From Bacillus thuringiensis (GTDB taxonomy: Bacteria; Bacillota; Bacilli; Bacillales; Bacillaceae_G), in NCBI RefSeq assembly GCF_001182785.1, contig NZ_CP012099.1, forward strand, positions 612,501 through 676,500: a stretch of 64,000 nt of DNA, read 5' to 3'. Position 1 is the first letter of the stretch, and every line of letters begins with the position of its first letter. The translations under genes and the position numbers were made by a program. Below the pieces are notes generated by a model. It was not told where the DNA came from. It did not search any database and saw only the letters and a program-made list of their open reading frames with translations. This document shows positions 51,130 to 60,372 of the stretch, piece after piece.

Positions 51130-51807
51130 TTACTGTTCAGTATCAATCCATCGATAACCTATTCCATACACGGTTTTTAAATGATGATCAATAGGGAAAT
51201 GTGCTTTTCGTAATTTATCACGTAAATTACGAATATGTGAATCGACTGTGCGATCTTCTGTATTTGTGTTTAACCCCCAAATTCGTTCGATGAGCTGATC
51301 ACGGCTTAATACGTAGTTCACATGGCGTAAAAATAATCCGAGTAAAGAAAATTCAATTGGTGTGAGAAGGAGTTCTTCATTATGGACAGAAACGAAGTGT
51401 TTTGTTTCATCCCATACAATACCGTGATATTGGATTTGTTTATGTTCATTTGTACGTCTTAAAACGGCTGCAATTCTTGCGAAAAGTTCTTCTTCATGGA
51501 AAGGTTTCGTTACGTAATCATCGGCTCCAAGTTTTAATCCTTGAACGACATCTACTGTTTGATCACGAGCTGTAACCATAATAATAGGAATGTTACTAAA
51601 AGATCGGATTTTTTTGCACGTTTCCCATCCGTCCATCTTTGGCATCATAATATCGAGTAAAACAAATTTAAAGTTTCGATTTTCTATATGTAAAATAGCT
51701 TCTTCTCCTGAAGTCGCACATACGCAGTTATATCCAATTGGGGTAAGATAAAGCGTTAATAATTCAAGCATTCTCGGTTCATCGTCTACGAGCAGTATAT
51801 CAATCAT
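51130..51807 (-). CDS. OmpR-family response regulator
   Basis: A 225-aa regulator. The receiver domain (about 1-115) has phospho-Asp in FKFVLLDIMMPKMDGWE (about residue 53), acidic pair DD in LLVDDEPRML and Lys in DDYVTKPFHEEEL. The C-terminal winged helix (about 130-222) contains LTPIEFSLLGLFLRHVNYVLSRDQLIERIWG and GIGYRWID. The open frame extends 50 codons upstream, but ATG 51807 follows TGGAGGGCTC and starts the domain exactly. A long inverted repeat at 51859-51900 is a candidate site. Confidence 0.9.
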   Translation of the reverse strand: MIDILLVDDEPRMLELLTLYLTPIGYNCVCATSGEEAILHIENRNFKFVLLDIMMPKMDGWETCKKIRSFSNIPIIMVTARDQTVDVVQGLKLGADDYVTKPFHEEELFARIAAVLRRTNEHKQIQYHGIVWDETKHFVSVHNEELLLTPIEFSLLGLFLRHVNYVLSRDQLIERIWGLNTNTEDRTVDSHIRNLRDKLRKAHFPIDHHLKTVYGIGYRWIDTEQ

Positions 51808-51858
51808 AGAGAGCCCTCCATATTTATAATCGTTACTTAAAGTGTAATGCAAAATCAT

Positions 51859-51900
51859 GAAGAAATGGTGCAGATTATGATGTGTCTGCATAATTTCTTC
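51859..51900. promoter_or_regulatory. Long inverted repeat between two-component system and lipoprotein gene
   Basis: Arms 51859-51874 (GAAGAAATGGTGCAGA) and 51885-51900 are inverted with two mismatches in 16 positions, separated by 10 bp. It lies in the shared divergent promoter region, placed to control both directions. Confidence 0.6.
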
Positions 51901-51982
51901 AGAATTGCTTGTTATTGTGGAGTTGAAATTACATTTTAGGTAATCATATTGGCTCAAAAATGATTAATACGGAGGCGGTATA

Positions 51983-53230
51983 ATGAAAAAAATGACCCGA
52001 ATTTTTGGGATAACAATAATTACAGCAGTTGGTCTTGCTGCATGCGGACAAACGAATACAGACCATAAAAACCATGAATCTACAAAAGAGAAAAAAATAG
52101 AGCAAAAGGAAATGAAAATGAATCAGGAGGTAACGGCGCCAAAAGAAATGAACGAAGGGGCATCGTATGATTTATTAACGACAAGTTTAAAAAATGTGAC
52201 GAGGTTAAATACAAATGATCCCCTGCAAATGGCAGTGTTAACTTCGCAAACGATATGGCCAGCAACTCATAAAGAGAACCAGCCGGGTGCTGTTATTTTA
52301 GTACCAGCAAGCGAGTGGCAATTAGGTATTGCGAGTGCAGACCTTATTCATCATCCGAATAACGGACCGATTTTATTTATAGAAAAAGAAAAGATACCGG
52401 AAATGACGTTAAAAGAAATAAAACGATTAAATCCAATCGGAACGAAAGATGGAACACAAATTATGGTGATGGGGGATGTAGGTACTAGCGCGCTTGAACA
52501 ATTAAAAGGTTATAAAGTAAAACAAATAAAAGAAACGGACCCAGCTATATTTGCGAAAGACGTTGATAAGGAGTATGCCGATATAACAGGAAGCTACCCA
52601 AATAGTGTTATTATCGGTTCATCTGCAGAAGAAGGACGCTTATATACAACACCCGCTGTAAACTGGATTTCTCATATGCCGGAACCATTACTCTATACAG
52701 AAAAGGATAAAGTGCCAGAAGCGACAATAGAGGCATTAAAAATGAGAAAAGATAAAGCAAATATATATGTACTAGGACCAGAAAAAATCGTTTCAAAAGA
52801 AGTAGAAAAAGAGTTAAGCAAATACGGGAAAGTAACGCGTATTAGCGGTGAGACTCCAACAGAAAATTCTATCGCATTTGCGAAGTTTAAAGATGAAAAA
52901 ACAAAATTTGGCTGGGGATTCACAAAACCTGGTCACGGTTTATCATTTGTTTCAAGCAAAACACCAGATTTAGCAGTTGCTGGGGCACCTTTTTCACATA
53001 TGGGTAAACACGCACCTGTTGTCTTGTTAGAAGAAGGGAAAGCTTCACAACCAGTGTATGACTTCCTTGCTAATATTCAGCCGAAGTTTAAAGATGATCC
53101 AACACTTGGACCATATAATCATGGCTTCTTATTAGGAAGTACGAGTGATATTTCATTTGAAACACAAGGAATACTAGATGAGAGGTTAGAAATTGTTCAA
53201 GAAAGTGGTCAAGGACACGGTGGACATTAA
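51983..53230 (+). CDS. Lipoprotein with cell-wall-binding-repeat-2-like domain
   Basis: A 415-aa lipoprotein: signal peptide ending GLAACGQ (lipobox Cys about 21), a charged Lys/Glu/His linker (to about 55), then repeats of about 100 residues with a PF04122-like pattern (ILVPASEWQLGIASADLIHHPNNGPILFIEKEKIPEMTLKEIKRL; later PEPLLYTEKDKVPEATIEALKMRK). The protein ends in GHGGH. Such domains bind cell wall in clostridia, but here the protein is lipid-anchored. It is divergent from a two-component system, suggesting that system controls it. The function is unknown. Confidence 0.75.
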   Translation: MKKMTRIFGITIITAVGLAACGQTNTDHKNHESTKEKKIEQKEMKMNQEVTAPKEMNEGASYDLLTTSLKNVTRLNTNDPLQMAVLTSQTIWPATHKENQPGAVILVPASEWQLGIASADLIHHPNNGPILFIEKEKIPEMTLKEIKRLNPIGTKDGTQIMVMGDVGTSALEQLKGYKVKQIKETDPAIFAKDVDKEYADITGSYPNSVIIGSSAEEGRLYTTPAVNWISHMPEPLLYTEKDKVPEATIEALKMRKDKANIYVLGPEKIVSKEVEKELSKYGKVTRISGETPTENSIAFAKFKDEKTKFGWGFTKPGHGLSFVSSKTPDLAVAGAPFSHMGKHAPVVLLEEGKASQPVYDFLANIQPKFKDDPTLGPYNHGFLLGSTSDISFETQGILDERLEIVQESGQGHGGH

Positions 53231-53239
53231 TGAAATGAG

Positions 53240-53268
53240 AAAAGATGCTACTAAGGTAGCGTCTTTTT
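53240..53268 (+). terminator. Terminator of the lipoprotein gene
   Basis: AAAGATGCTAC and GGTAGCGTCTTT pair (one G-T) with TTTTTC following. Confidence 0.82.
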
Positions 53269-53386
53269 CTTTAGGAAACTTTTACATAGCAAAAAATCTT
53301 CTACTCGTTATATAATTGCTTTCGTGCAGTCGGCTAGATTTTCTTATGGAGAAAATCAAATTATAAAGGAGTAGAGGAGTGGTATT

Positions 53387-54838
53387 TTGTTTCAAACGAT
53401 AAAAAATGACTGGTTTTCTAATGTGAGAGGGGACGTGTTATCAGGAATTGTCGTTGCTTTAGCATTAATCCCTGAAGCGATAGCCTTCGCTGTTATTGCA
53501 GGCGTGGATCCGACAGTTGGACTATACGCAGCCTTTTGTATTGCGGTTACCATTTCATTTGTTGGCGGAAGGACTGGAATGATTTCAGCTGCAACAGGTG
53601 CAATGGCATTATTAATGGTAACGCTTGTTAAAGATCATGGTTTGCAATATTTATTTGCTACAACAATATTAACAGGTATCGTCCAAATTATTTTTGGCGT
53701 GTTCAAACTGAGCTCATTTATGAAGTTTGTGCCGAAATCTGTTATGAGTGGTTTTTTAAATTCACTTGGAATTTTAGTTTTTACAGCGCAATTACCGCAT
53801 TTTAAAAATGCAACTTGGCAAATGTATGCACTCGTTGTATTAGGACTTGCAATTATATATTTATTTCCACGTATTACAACGGTTGTACCTTCTACGCTTA
53901 TTTCAATTATTATTGTGACGAGCATTGCACTTATGAGCGGATTACAGTTGAAAACAGTAGGGGATATGGGAAGCCTGCCGAAAGAATTACCGTTCTTTAG
54001 TATTCCTGATGTGCCATTTACATTAGAAACATTAGGGATTATTTTACCTTATGCAGTTATGCTTGCAATCATTGGTTTACTAGAGTCTTTATTAACAGCT
54101 TCAGTTTTAGATGATATGACGCATACAGAAAGTAATAAGCATAAAGAGGCACGCGGACAAGGGATCGCAAACATCGTTGCTGGATTTTTCGGAGGAATGG
54201 CAGGATGTGCAATGATCGGTCAATCTGTTATTAATATTAAATCAGGTGGACGAGGTCGCCTATCAACATTTGTAGCGGGCGGATTTTTAATCGTATTACT
54301 ATTCGTTTTAGGAGATTATGTCGTTCATATTCCGATGGCAGCTTTAGTTGCGGTTATGATTATGGTTTCAATCGGAACGTTTGATTGGAACTCTGTAACA
54401 ACGATTCATAAAGTACCAAAAGGAAACGCATTTGTTATGATCGTAACAGTTGTGATTGTCCTAATTACACATAACTTAGCAGTAGGTGTAATTATCGGAA
54501 CAGTAATTAGTGCGGTGTTATTTGCATTCAATATGGCAAAGATTCACGTGAAACATTTATATATTGAAAATAAGAAAATATACGAAATTCACGGTCAACT
54601 TTTCTTTGCATCCACAGCCGATTTCATAAATAATTTTTCATTTAATGAAGATGTAAAAGAAATTGAAATGAATTTTACTCATGCGCACGTATGGGATGAT
54701 TCAGCGGTGGCATCAATTGATAAAGTTATCATAAAGTATGAGCAAAGTGGTGTGAAAGTAAGTATAACAGGATTAAATGAACGTAGCTCAAAACTTGTTG
54801 CAAATTTAGCTACTTATAATAACAGAATTGCTAGTTAA
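53387..54838 (+). CDS. SulP-family inorganic anion transporter
   Basis: A 483-aa transporter. The SulP core (about 1-375) starts with [37 protein letters not shown] and includes [32 protein letters not shown]-terminal STAS domain follows (about 395-480). Substrate may be sulfate, bicarbonate or another small anion. The start is TTG at 53387, preceded by GAGGAGTGG; no in-frame ATG gives the conserved N-terminus. A universal stress protein gene follows after a terminator. Confidence 0.87.
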   Translation: MFQTIKNDWFSNVRGDVLSGIVVALALIPEAIAFAVIAGVDPTVGLYAAFCIAVTISFVGGRTGMISAATGAMALLMVTLVKDHGLQYLFATTILTGIVQIIFGVFKLSSFMKFVPKSVMSGFLNSLGILVFTAQLPHFKNATWQMYALVVLGLAIIYLFPRITTVVPSTLISIIIVTSIALMSGLQLKTVGDMGSLPKELPFFSIPDVPFTLETLGIILPYAVMLAIIGLLESLLTASVLDDMTHTESNKHKEARGQGIANIVAGFFGGMAGCAMIGQSVINIKSGGRGRLSTFVAGGFLIVLLFVLGDYVVHIPMAALVAVMIMVSIGTFDWNSVTTIHKVPKGNAFVMIVTVVIVLITHNLAVGVIIGTVISAVLFAFNMAKIHVKHLYIENKKIYEIHGQLFFASTADFINNFSFNEDVKEIEMNFTHAHVWDDSAVASIDKVIIKYEQSGVKVSITGLNERSSKLVANLATYNNRIAS

Positions 54839-54866
54839 AAGCCTCCTTTTTAGGGGGCTTTATTAT
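54839..54866 (+). terminator. Terminator of the SulP transporter gene
   Basis: AAGCCTCC and GGGGGCTT pair around TTTTTA (one G-T pair), followed by TATT. Confidence 0.75.
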
Positions 54867-54903
54867 ATAATACGAGTAGGATAACGAAAAGGGGATTCAG
54901 CAT

Positions 54904-55326
54904 ATGTACAAACAAATTATATTAGCATGTGACGGTTCTGAACATGCACTTCGAGCAGCGGAACATGCAACATATATTGCGAAATGTAGCGAAGAAACAA
55001 ATGTTGAAGTTGTGTACGTAGTAGATAATAGAACGGCAAAATCAGATATTATACAAGGTCAAACAGATTTAGAAACAATATCGGCTAGTCGAAAAGATAA
55101 ATTAAAAGAGATTGAAGTTTTATTAAAGAAAGAGAACATATCTTATACAATTACGATATTACATGGTGATCCTGGAGATACAATTGTTCAATATGTAAAT
55201 ACAGGAGATATAGATCTTGTTATCGCTGGAAGCAGAGGGCTAAACACACTGCAAGAAATGGTGCTTGGTAGTGTCAGTCATAAAATAGCAAAACGAGTGA
55301 AATGTCCGGTGATGATTATAAAATGA
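54904..55326 (+). CDS. Universal stress protein (UspA family)
   Basis: A 140-aa Usp protein: YKQIILACDGSEHALRAAEHATYIA at the start and the ATP-binding motif GDPGDTIVQYVN ... DLVIAGSRGLNTLQEMVLGSVSHKIAKRVKCPVMIIK (G2xG9GS-type). It is cytoplasmic and probably dimeric. Usp genes often sit beside SulP transporters, and this pair fits that habit, though a terminator separates them. Confidence 0.9.
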   Translation: MYKQIILACDGSEHALRAAEHATYIAKCSEETNVEVVYVVDNRTAKSDIIQGQTDLETISASRKDKLKEIEVLLKKENISYTITILHGDPGDTIVQYVNTGDIDLVIAGSRGLNTLQEMVLGSVSHKIAKRVKCPVMIIK

Positions 55327-55340
55327 AATAGAATGTAACT

Positions 55341-55370
55341 AAAGACCTTAGTATAACTGAGGTCTTTTTT
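55341..55370 (+). terminator. Terminator of the universal stress protein gene
   Basis: AAAGACCTTAG and CTGAGGTCTTT pair with a T-run after. Confidence 0.85.
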
Positions 55371-55529
55371 ATGTATAAATGACTCTTATTTGTGGAAATA
55401 CTAGATATATAAGTTGAGAAGATGTTAACTTACAAATTTGTAAGTTAGTTGTTAGAGAAATCGATGTTATGAAATTTTTCCCATTGGTAAAATAAAAGTA
55501 TCAAAGGGGAGATAGGGAGGATGGAAGCA

Positions 55530-55646
55530 ATGAAATCATTTCAAAATTTGTCATATAGTCAAGGGGTAAGCTTAATTTGTCTAGGAGGATTTGCTGCATC
55601 TGTTACGTTAGCTGTTTTAATAAAGGTGTTTCATCAAATTTTTTGA
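55530..55646 (+). CDS. Small single-pass membrane protein (38 aa)
   Basis: Frame 55521-55646 has two ATGs; GGGAGG abuts the first and is 9 bp from the second (55530), which is preferred. The product is 38 aa: a short polar N-terminus (MKSFQNLSYSQG), then one TM helix (VSLICLGGFAASVTLAVLIKVF) and a two- or three-residue tail. It stands alone between terminators. Such proteins are common in Bacillus and often escape annotation. Function unknown. Confidence 0.55.
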   Translation: MKSFQNLSYSQGVSLICLGGFAASVTLAVLIKVFHQIF

Positions 55647-55702
55647 TTTTATAGTAGGGAAGGAATTGGTTGTTATAAATAGTAAGAAAAGGATTATAAA
55701 TA

Positions 55703-55746
55703 AAAAATAGCTCTTAGCATGTATGTAAATGCTAAGAGCTATTTTT
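55703..55746. terminator. Bidirectional terminator at the end of the opp operon
   Basis: AAAAATAGCTCTTAGCAT pairs with its perfect complement around an eight-base loop. Confidence 0.9.
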
Positions 55747-55748
55747 GT

Positions 55749-57527
55749 TTACTTAGCTACTTCCGCTTTTTCGCTTGTTACAGTAACGTCTTTCCATGTT
55801 AATTTAGAACCTGGTGCAACGTCATAATCTTTAACACGGTTATTTACACCTGTTAATTCAAACTTGTAATGAAGTGGAATTAATGGTACTTCATCGTGGA
55901 TAAGTTTTTGCCATTTATCGTATACATCTTTACGATATTTATCGTCCATTGCCGCTGGAGAGATACCATCTTCTAATAGTTTAGTATTCTGTTCGTTTAC
56001 CCAGCGACCATTGTTAAATTTAGCATTCTTACCCCAAACACCAGAAGGATCTGGATCAGAACCAACGCCCCATGCAGCTGAGAATAAGTCTACTTTTGGA
56101 TCGTCCTCCTCAACCATTTTATAGAAGGAGTTTAGTTCGTGTAAGCGTCCATCAACAAGCTCTACTTTCACACCAATATCTTTCCAAGATTGGATAAATA
56201 ATTTTGCAAGAGGTTCACTCGTGTCACTTCCGCTCATTGCTAGAAGGTTAAGTTTAAATTCATTTCCGTTTGGATCTTCACGGAATCCGTCACTATTTTT
56301 ATCTTTATATCCAGCTTCATCTAATAATTTTTTAGCCTTCTCAACGTCTTTATCATATGCCCCGACATTATTATTATGGAACTTCGGTAAAGATGGTGGA
56401 ACAGGTGAATTAGCAGGATAGCGTAGTCCATGATATAATTTGTCACCGATTTCTTTGCGGTCAATAGCATAAGCCATTGCTTGGCGTAAGCGTACATCTT
56501 TAAACTTATTATTCTCATTTGTTACATTTTCTTTTTTGTCTTTATCCCAAGTTCCAAACTTAAAGCCGATGTAGCTATAGTATAAATCTGTTTTTCCGAT
56601 AAGTTGTGCATTTTTCAATTTACTTACATTTGGATATTGATCTGCGCTAACTTCAGCGATATCAATATCACCATTTTTTAATGAGGCGTTTACAACAGAC
56701 GGATTAACAACTTTTAATGTTAAATTTTTCAGTTTAGGTTTTCCAGCCCAGTAATCATCATTGCGTTCAAATTCAATTGCTTCACCTGGAACGATTTTTT
56801 TTACTTTAAATGGACCGAAACCGATTGGATTTTTACGAACTTTATCAGATTCTGCTAGTTTCTCAATTGGTACGTCGCCTAAATATTTTTTATTAAGTGG
56901 TAAAGTCCAAACACCAGTAATCATTGATGGATTTGGTTGTTTATATGTAATGGAAATAGTTTTTTGGTCAATTACTTTTACGCCAGAAATTTTGTCAGCC
57001 TTGCCAGCGTGATAATCTTCCATACCTTCAATAAGTGGCATTTGTTTTGAATAGCGAGCACCTTCGTATTTTGGATGACCGATTGCAAGGTATGCATATT
57101 CTAAGTCTTCAGCTGTAACAGGGTTACCATCGTGCCATTTTACATTATCTTTGATTTTTATTGTAATTGTTTTTTTATCTTCAGAAATCTCAAAAGTAGC
57201 TGGGCCATTATTTGTAATTTCATAGTTCTTATCTGTCCATAATAGTGAGTCATCAAAGAATGTGATAATATCCCAGTCAGTAGCATTCTCATACACAACA
57301 GGATTTAAAATACCAGCAAATGGTGTACCAGATACAAGTCCATAAGTAAGAGATCCATCTTTCACTTCTTTTTTATCATTTTTTACTTGTGAACTAAATT
57401 TATTTGTTTCAACGTTTTTCTGGCTACTCGATTTCTTATCACTGCTACCGTTTCCTCCGCATGCAGAGAGTAATAATGTTGAAACTGCAAGTGTACTTAG
57501 AACTTTAATAAATTTTGGTTTATTCAT
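55749..57527 (-). CDS. oppA: Oligopeptide ABC transporter substrate-binding lipoprotein
   Basis: A 592-aa SBP_bac_5 lipoprotein. The signal peptide ends LLLSACGGNG (lipobox Cys about 23), then a Ser/Lys linker. The mature domain contains DNVKWHDGNPVTAEDLEYAYL (the family signature region) and PIPLHYK-like DEVPLIPLHYKFELTGVNNRV at the end. Length is typical of peptide- or nickel-binding members. It is the last gene of the operon. Specificity could be oligopeptides or another solute; the two Opp-type ATPases favour peptides. Confidence 0.87.
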   Translation of the reverse strand: MNKPKFIKVLSTLAVSTLLLSACGGNGSSDKKSSSQKNVETNKFSSQVKNDKKEVKDGSLTYGLVSGTPFAGILNPVVYENATDWDIITFFDDSLLWTDKNYEITNNGPATFEISEDKKTITIKIKDNVKWHDGNPVTAEDLEYAYLAIGHPKYEGARYSKQMPLIEGMEDYHAGKADKISGVKVIDQKTISITYKQPNPSMITGVWTLPLNKKYLGDVPIEKLAESDKVRKNPIGFGPFKVKKIVPGEAIEFERNDDYWAGKPKLKNLTLKVVNPSVVNASLKNGDIDIAEVSADQYPNVSKLKNAQLIGKTDLYYSYIGFKFGTWDKDKKENVTNENNKFKDVRLRQAMAYAIDRKEIGDKLYHGLRYPANSPVPPSLPKFHNNNVGAYDKDVEKAKKLLDEAGYKDKNSDGFREDPNGNEFKLNLLAMSGSDTSEPLAKLFIQSWKDIGVKVELVDGRLHELNSFYKMVEEDDPKVDLFSAAWGVGSDPDPSGVWGKNAKFNNGRWVNEQNTKLLEDGISPAAMDDKYRKDVYDKWQKLIHDEVPLIPLHYKFELTGVNNRVKDYDVAPGSKLTWKDVTVTSEKAEVAK

Positions 57528-57541
57528 AAATTCTCCACCCC

Positions 57542-58447
57542 TTAACCTTTTCTTTGTCTTGCATCAGCTGCACGTTGGAGCGCTTGGCCGATAAAATTTA
57601 TACTCAACATCAACACTAAAATCATGATTGATGCAGGTAACCAAATCCACCATTTCTCTTGTAATACATCTGGGTTTGTTGCATAACTAACAAGTGTCCC
57701 GAGACTCGGTGTACTTTCTGGGAGACCAAAGCCTAAAAATGTTAGTCCAGATTCGATACCGATATTCCCCGCAAGGTTTAATGTGACACTTACGATAATA
57801 ATAGAACTTAAATTAGGTAATACTTGCGAAGTTATAATTTTCCAATTAGGTGTTCCTAATGTTTTGGAAGCTAATACATAATCTAACTCTTTTTCCGCTA
57901 GTACTTTTGAGCGGATTAAACGTGCTTTCCCAGTCCATAAAAACATGCTCATAATCAAAATAAATGTAAGGACATTGAATTTTGGGACAATTGTGATGAA
58001 AACAATTACGATCATTAAGAACGGTAAAACAATAATAAAGTCAATAATACGCATAATCATATTGTCAATTTTTCCGCCAAAGTAACCTGCGATGAGGCCG
58101 ATAGTCATACCGATAAAGCAAGTGATAGCGGTAATAACTAAACCAATTGTAAATGAGTTACGTGTACCGATTATAAGTTGTCCAAAAATATCGCGTCCTC
58201 CATAGTCTGTACCTAACAAATGTTCAGCAGAAGGTGGTGAATATATTGCAAATAAGTCTACTCGTACAATATCTTCTTGTTTCATAATAAATGAGGTTAT
58301 ATAAACACCTAGTAGTAGAAGAGTAAGAAAGACAAGTGAAAACATTGCTAATTTATCTTTACGAAATTCTCTCCACATAATAGAGAAACCTGATGGGCTT
58401 TTCTCATATTGAATTATTTCTGTTTGTTTTTCAGGATTGGCCAACAT
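57542..58447 (-). CDS. oppC: Oligopeptide ABC transporter permease OppC
   Basis: A 301-aa DppC/OppC-type permease: N-terminal OppC_N segment (FSIMWREFRKDKLAMFSLVFLTLLLLGVYI), the LLGTDYGGRDIFGQLIIGTRNSF stretch, and the EAA loop in EKELDYVLASKTLGTPNWKIITSQVLPNLSSIIIV. Five or six TM segments. It partners OppB. Start follows GAAAGGAG. Confidence 0.9.
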   Translation of the reverse strand: MLANPEKQTEIIQYEKSPSGFSIMWREFRKDKLAMFSLVFLTLLLLGVYITSFIMKQEDIVRVDLFAIYSPPSAEHLLGTDYGGRDIFGQLIIGTRNSFTIGLVITAITCFIGMTIGLIAGYFGGKIDNMIMRIIDFIIVLPFLMIVIVFITIVPKFNVLTFILIMSMFLWTGKARLIRSKVLAEKELDYVLASKTLGTPNWKIITSQVLPNLSSIIIVSVTLNLAGNIGIESGLTFLGFGLPESTPSLGTLVSYATNPDVLQEKWWIWLPASIMILVLMLSINFIGQALQRAADARQRKG

Positions 58448-58465
58448 AACGTCTGCTCCTTTCTA

Positions 58466-59431
58466 TTAATCAATTCGAATTCGTGGGTCAACGATGCTTA
58501 GAATAATGTCAGAAAGGAGTGTTCCAAGTAACGTTGCAAAACCAGTAAGCATTACTAAAGAAGTAATAACGCTAAAGTCACGCTGCGTGATAGATTGCAT
58601 AAAGAGTTGACCGAGTCCAGGGTAACTAAATATGCTTTCTAAGAAGATTGATCCACCAATTAAACCAGTAATTTCATAACCTAAGAAAGCTGCAATTGGT
58701 AAGAAAGAGTTACGTAAAATATGTTTAGAATAAATTCGTGACTCTGGTACACCTTTTGCTCTAGCTGTACGTACAAAATCTTTAATTTTTGTATCAATAA
58801 TTTCACTTCTTAAATATTGGACTGTACTAACAGTTCCAATAAGTGCACCACATATTGCAGGTAACAGGAGGTGATTTAATTTGCTCATATAATAAGCGAA
58901 GGTACCATCAACTACTTGAGGATCGACACTGCCTCCAGTCGGGAAAAGAGCAAGTTGAAATCCGAATACAAAGAGCATAATTAGTGCGAAAATAAATAGC
59001 GGTGTTGCATAACCAAGATAGTTATATAGTGTAATAATCCGATCCATCCAAGAGTTATTCCAGCGACCGCTAATAACCCCTAGTGGGATGGCAATTAAAT
59101 AGGTAAGAATTAAAATAGCAAGCGATAATGTAATTGTGTTTCCAAGGCGTTCACCTAATAAATCTGTTACTTGAATTTTATGTATAGTAGAGACACCAAA
59201 ATCACCTTGAGCAACGTTTGTAATCCAACGTACATATTGTGTTGTAATAGGATCATTTAATCCGAGTCTTTCTCTTTGCTCTTCAATTACTTTTGGGTCG
59301 GCACTTGGATCCATCGCTCTACCGGTTAAAGCATCACCAGGCATCGCTTTCGCAAGTGCGAAGACGAGAATACTTAATACGAATAATTGCGGTATCATAA
59401 CTAATAATCGACGTAGTATAAATTTCCACAT
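58466..59431 (-). CDS. oppB: Oligopeptide ABC transporter permease OppB
   Basis: A 321-aa DppB/OppB-type permease: FILRRLLVMIPQLFVLSILVFALAKAMPGDAL at the N-terminus, EQRERLGLNDPITTQYVRWITNVAQGDFGVS, and the EAA loop FVRTARAKGVPESRIYSKHILRNSFLPIAAF. Six TM segments. Gap to oppC is 18 bp. Start follows GGGAG. Confidence 0.9.
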   Translation of the reverse strand: MWKFILRRLLVMIPQLFVLSILVFALAKAMPGDALTGRAMDPSADPKVIEEQRERLGLNDPITTQYVRWITNVAQGDFGVSTIHKIQVTDLLGERLGNTITLSLAILILTYLIAIPLGVISGRWNNSWMDRIITLYNYLGYATPLFIFALIMLFVFGFQLALFPTGGSVDPQVVDGTFAYYMSKLNHLLLPAICGALIGTVSTVQYLRSEIIDTKIKDFVRTARAKGVPESRIYSKHILRNSFLPIAAFLGYEITGLIGGSIFLESIFSYPGLGQLFMQSITQRDFSVITSLVMLTGFATLLGTLLSDIILSIVDPRIRID

Positions 59432-59445
59432 GTTTTATCACTCCC

Positions 59446-60372
59446 TTATGGTAATGCCACCCGGTGCGTTGGCGAGATTGGCTTTAAATCATAAGCCCGA
59501 CCGTTTTCATTGAAATAATTTTCGTATGATTTCTCGTATTCAGAGCTTACTTGTTGACGGAGCTTACGCTGTCTCTCTCTATTCTCAGGACGAATATCAG
59601 GAATTGCTGATATTAGGCGTTTCGTATAAATATGTTGTGGATTATTATAAATTTCTGTACTAGTTGCTTCTTCGACGATGCGTCCGCGGTACATAACACC
59701 GATACGGTCACACATATGACGAATTACACCTAAATCATGACTAATGAATAAGTATGTTAGTCCGAGCTCAGCTTGTAAATCTTGTAAAAAGTTTAATACT
59801 TGTGCCTGTACAGAGACGTCAAGCGCAGATACTGGTTCATCCGCAATAATAAGCTTCGGCTTTAAAGTAAGAGCGCGTGCAATACCAATCCGCTGTCTTT
59901 GTCCACCGGAAAATTCATGTGGGTATTTATAAATAGACTCCGGATTTAAGCCAACTTTATCGAGATAATCTTGAACAGCTCTACGTTCTTCATCAGGTGA
60001 GAGCCTTTCAAAATTTCGAATAGGTTCAGCAATAATATCGAGAACACGTTTTTTCGGATTTAATGATGAATAGGGATCTTGGAAAATCATTTGAATATCT
60101 TTTCGTTGTTCACGTAGCTCAGAGCGACTTAATTTTGTTAAATCTCTATTATTGAAATGGATGCTACCATTTGTCGCTTTCGTTAAATGCATAATTGCTT
60201 TACCTGTTGTTGACTTTCCACTACCTGATTCACCAACGATTCCGTACGTTTCACCAGGCTGTAATTCGAAACTTACGCCATCAACAGCTCGTACATAATC
60301 TAACGTACGTCCAAAGAAACCACCTTTAATTGGGAAGTGTACCTTTAAATCTTCTACTTTAAGCAGTGCCAT
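59446..60372 (-). CDS. oppF: Oligopeptide ABC transporter ATPase OppF
   Basis: A 308-aa ATPase: Walker A GESGSGKST, signature FSGGQRQRIGIARAL, Walker B LIIADEPVSALDVS, switch ISHDLGVIRHMCDRIGVMY, and a C-terminal oligo_HPY extension. The HPY-type zinc-finger cysteines are not obvious in its short tail. Its start overlaps the end of oppD by 14 bp. Confidence 0.9.
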   Translation of the reverse strand: MALLKVEDLKVHFPIKGGFFGRTLDYVRAVDGVSFELQPGETYGIVGESGSGKSTTGKAIMHLTKATNGSIHFNNRDLTKLSRSELREQRKDIQMIFQDPYSSLNPKKRVLDIIAEPIRNFERLSPDEERRAVQDYLDKVGLNPESIYKYPHEFSGGQRQRIGIARALTLKPKLIIADEPVSALDVSVQAQVLNFLQDLQAELGLTYLFISHDLGVIRHMCDRIGVMYRGRIVEEATSTEIYNNPQHIYTKRLISAIPDIRPENRERQRKLRQQVSSEYEKSYENYFNENGRAYDLKPISPTHRVALP

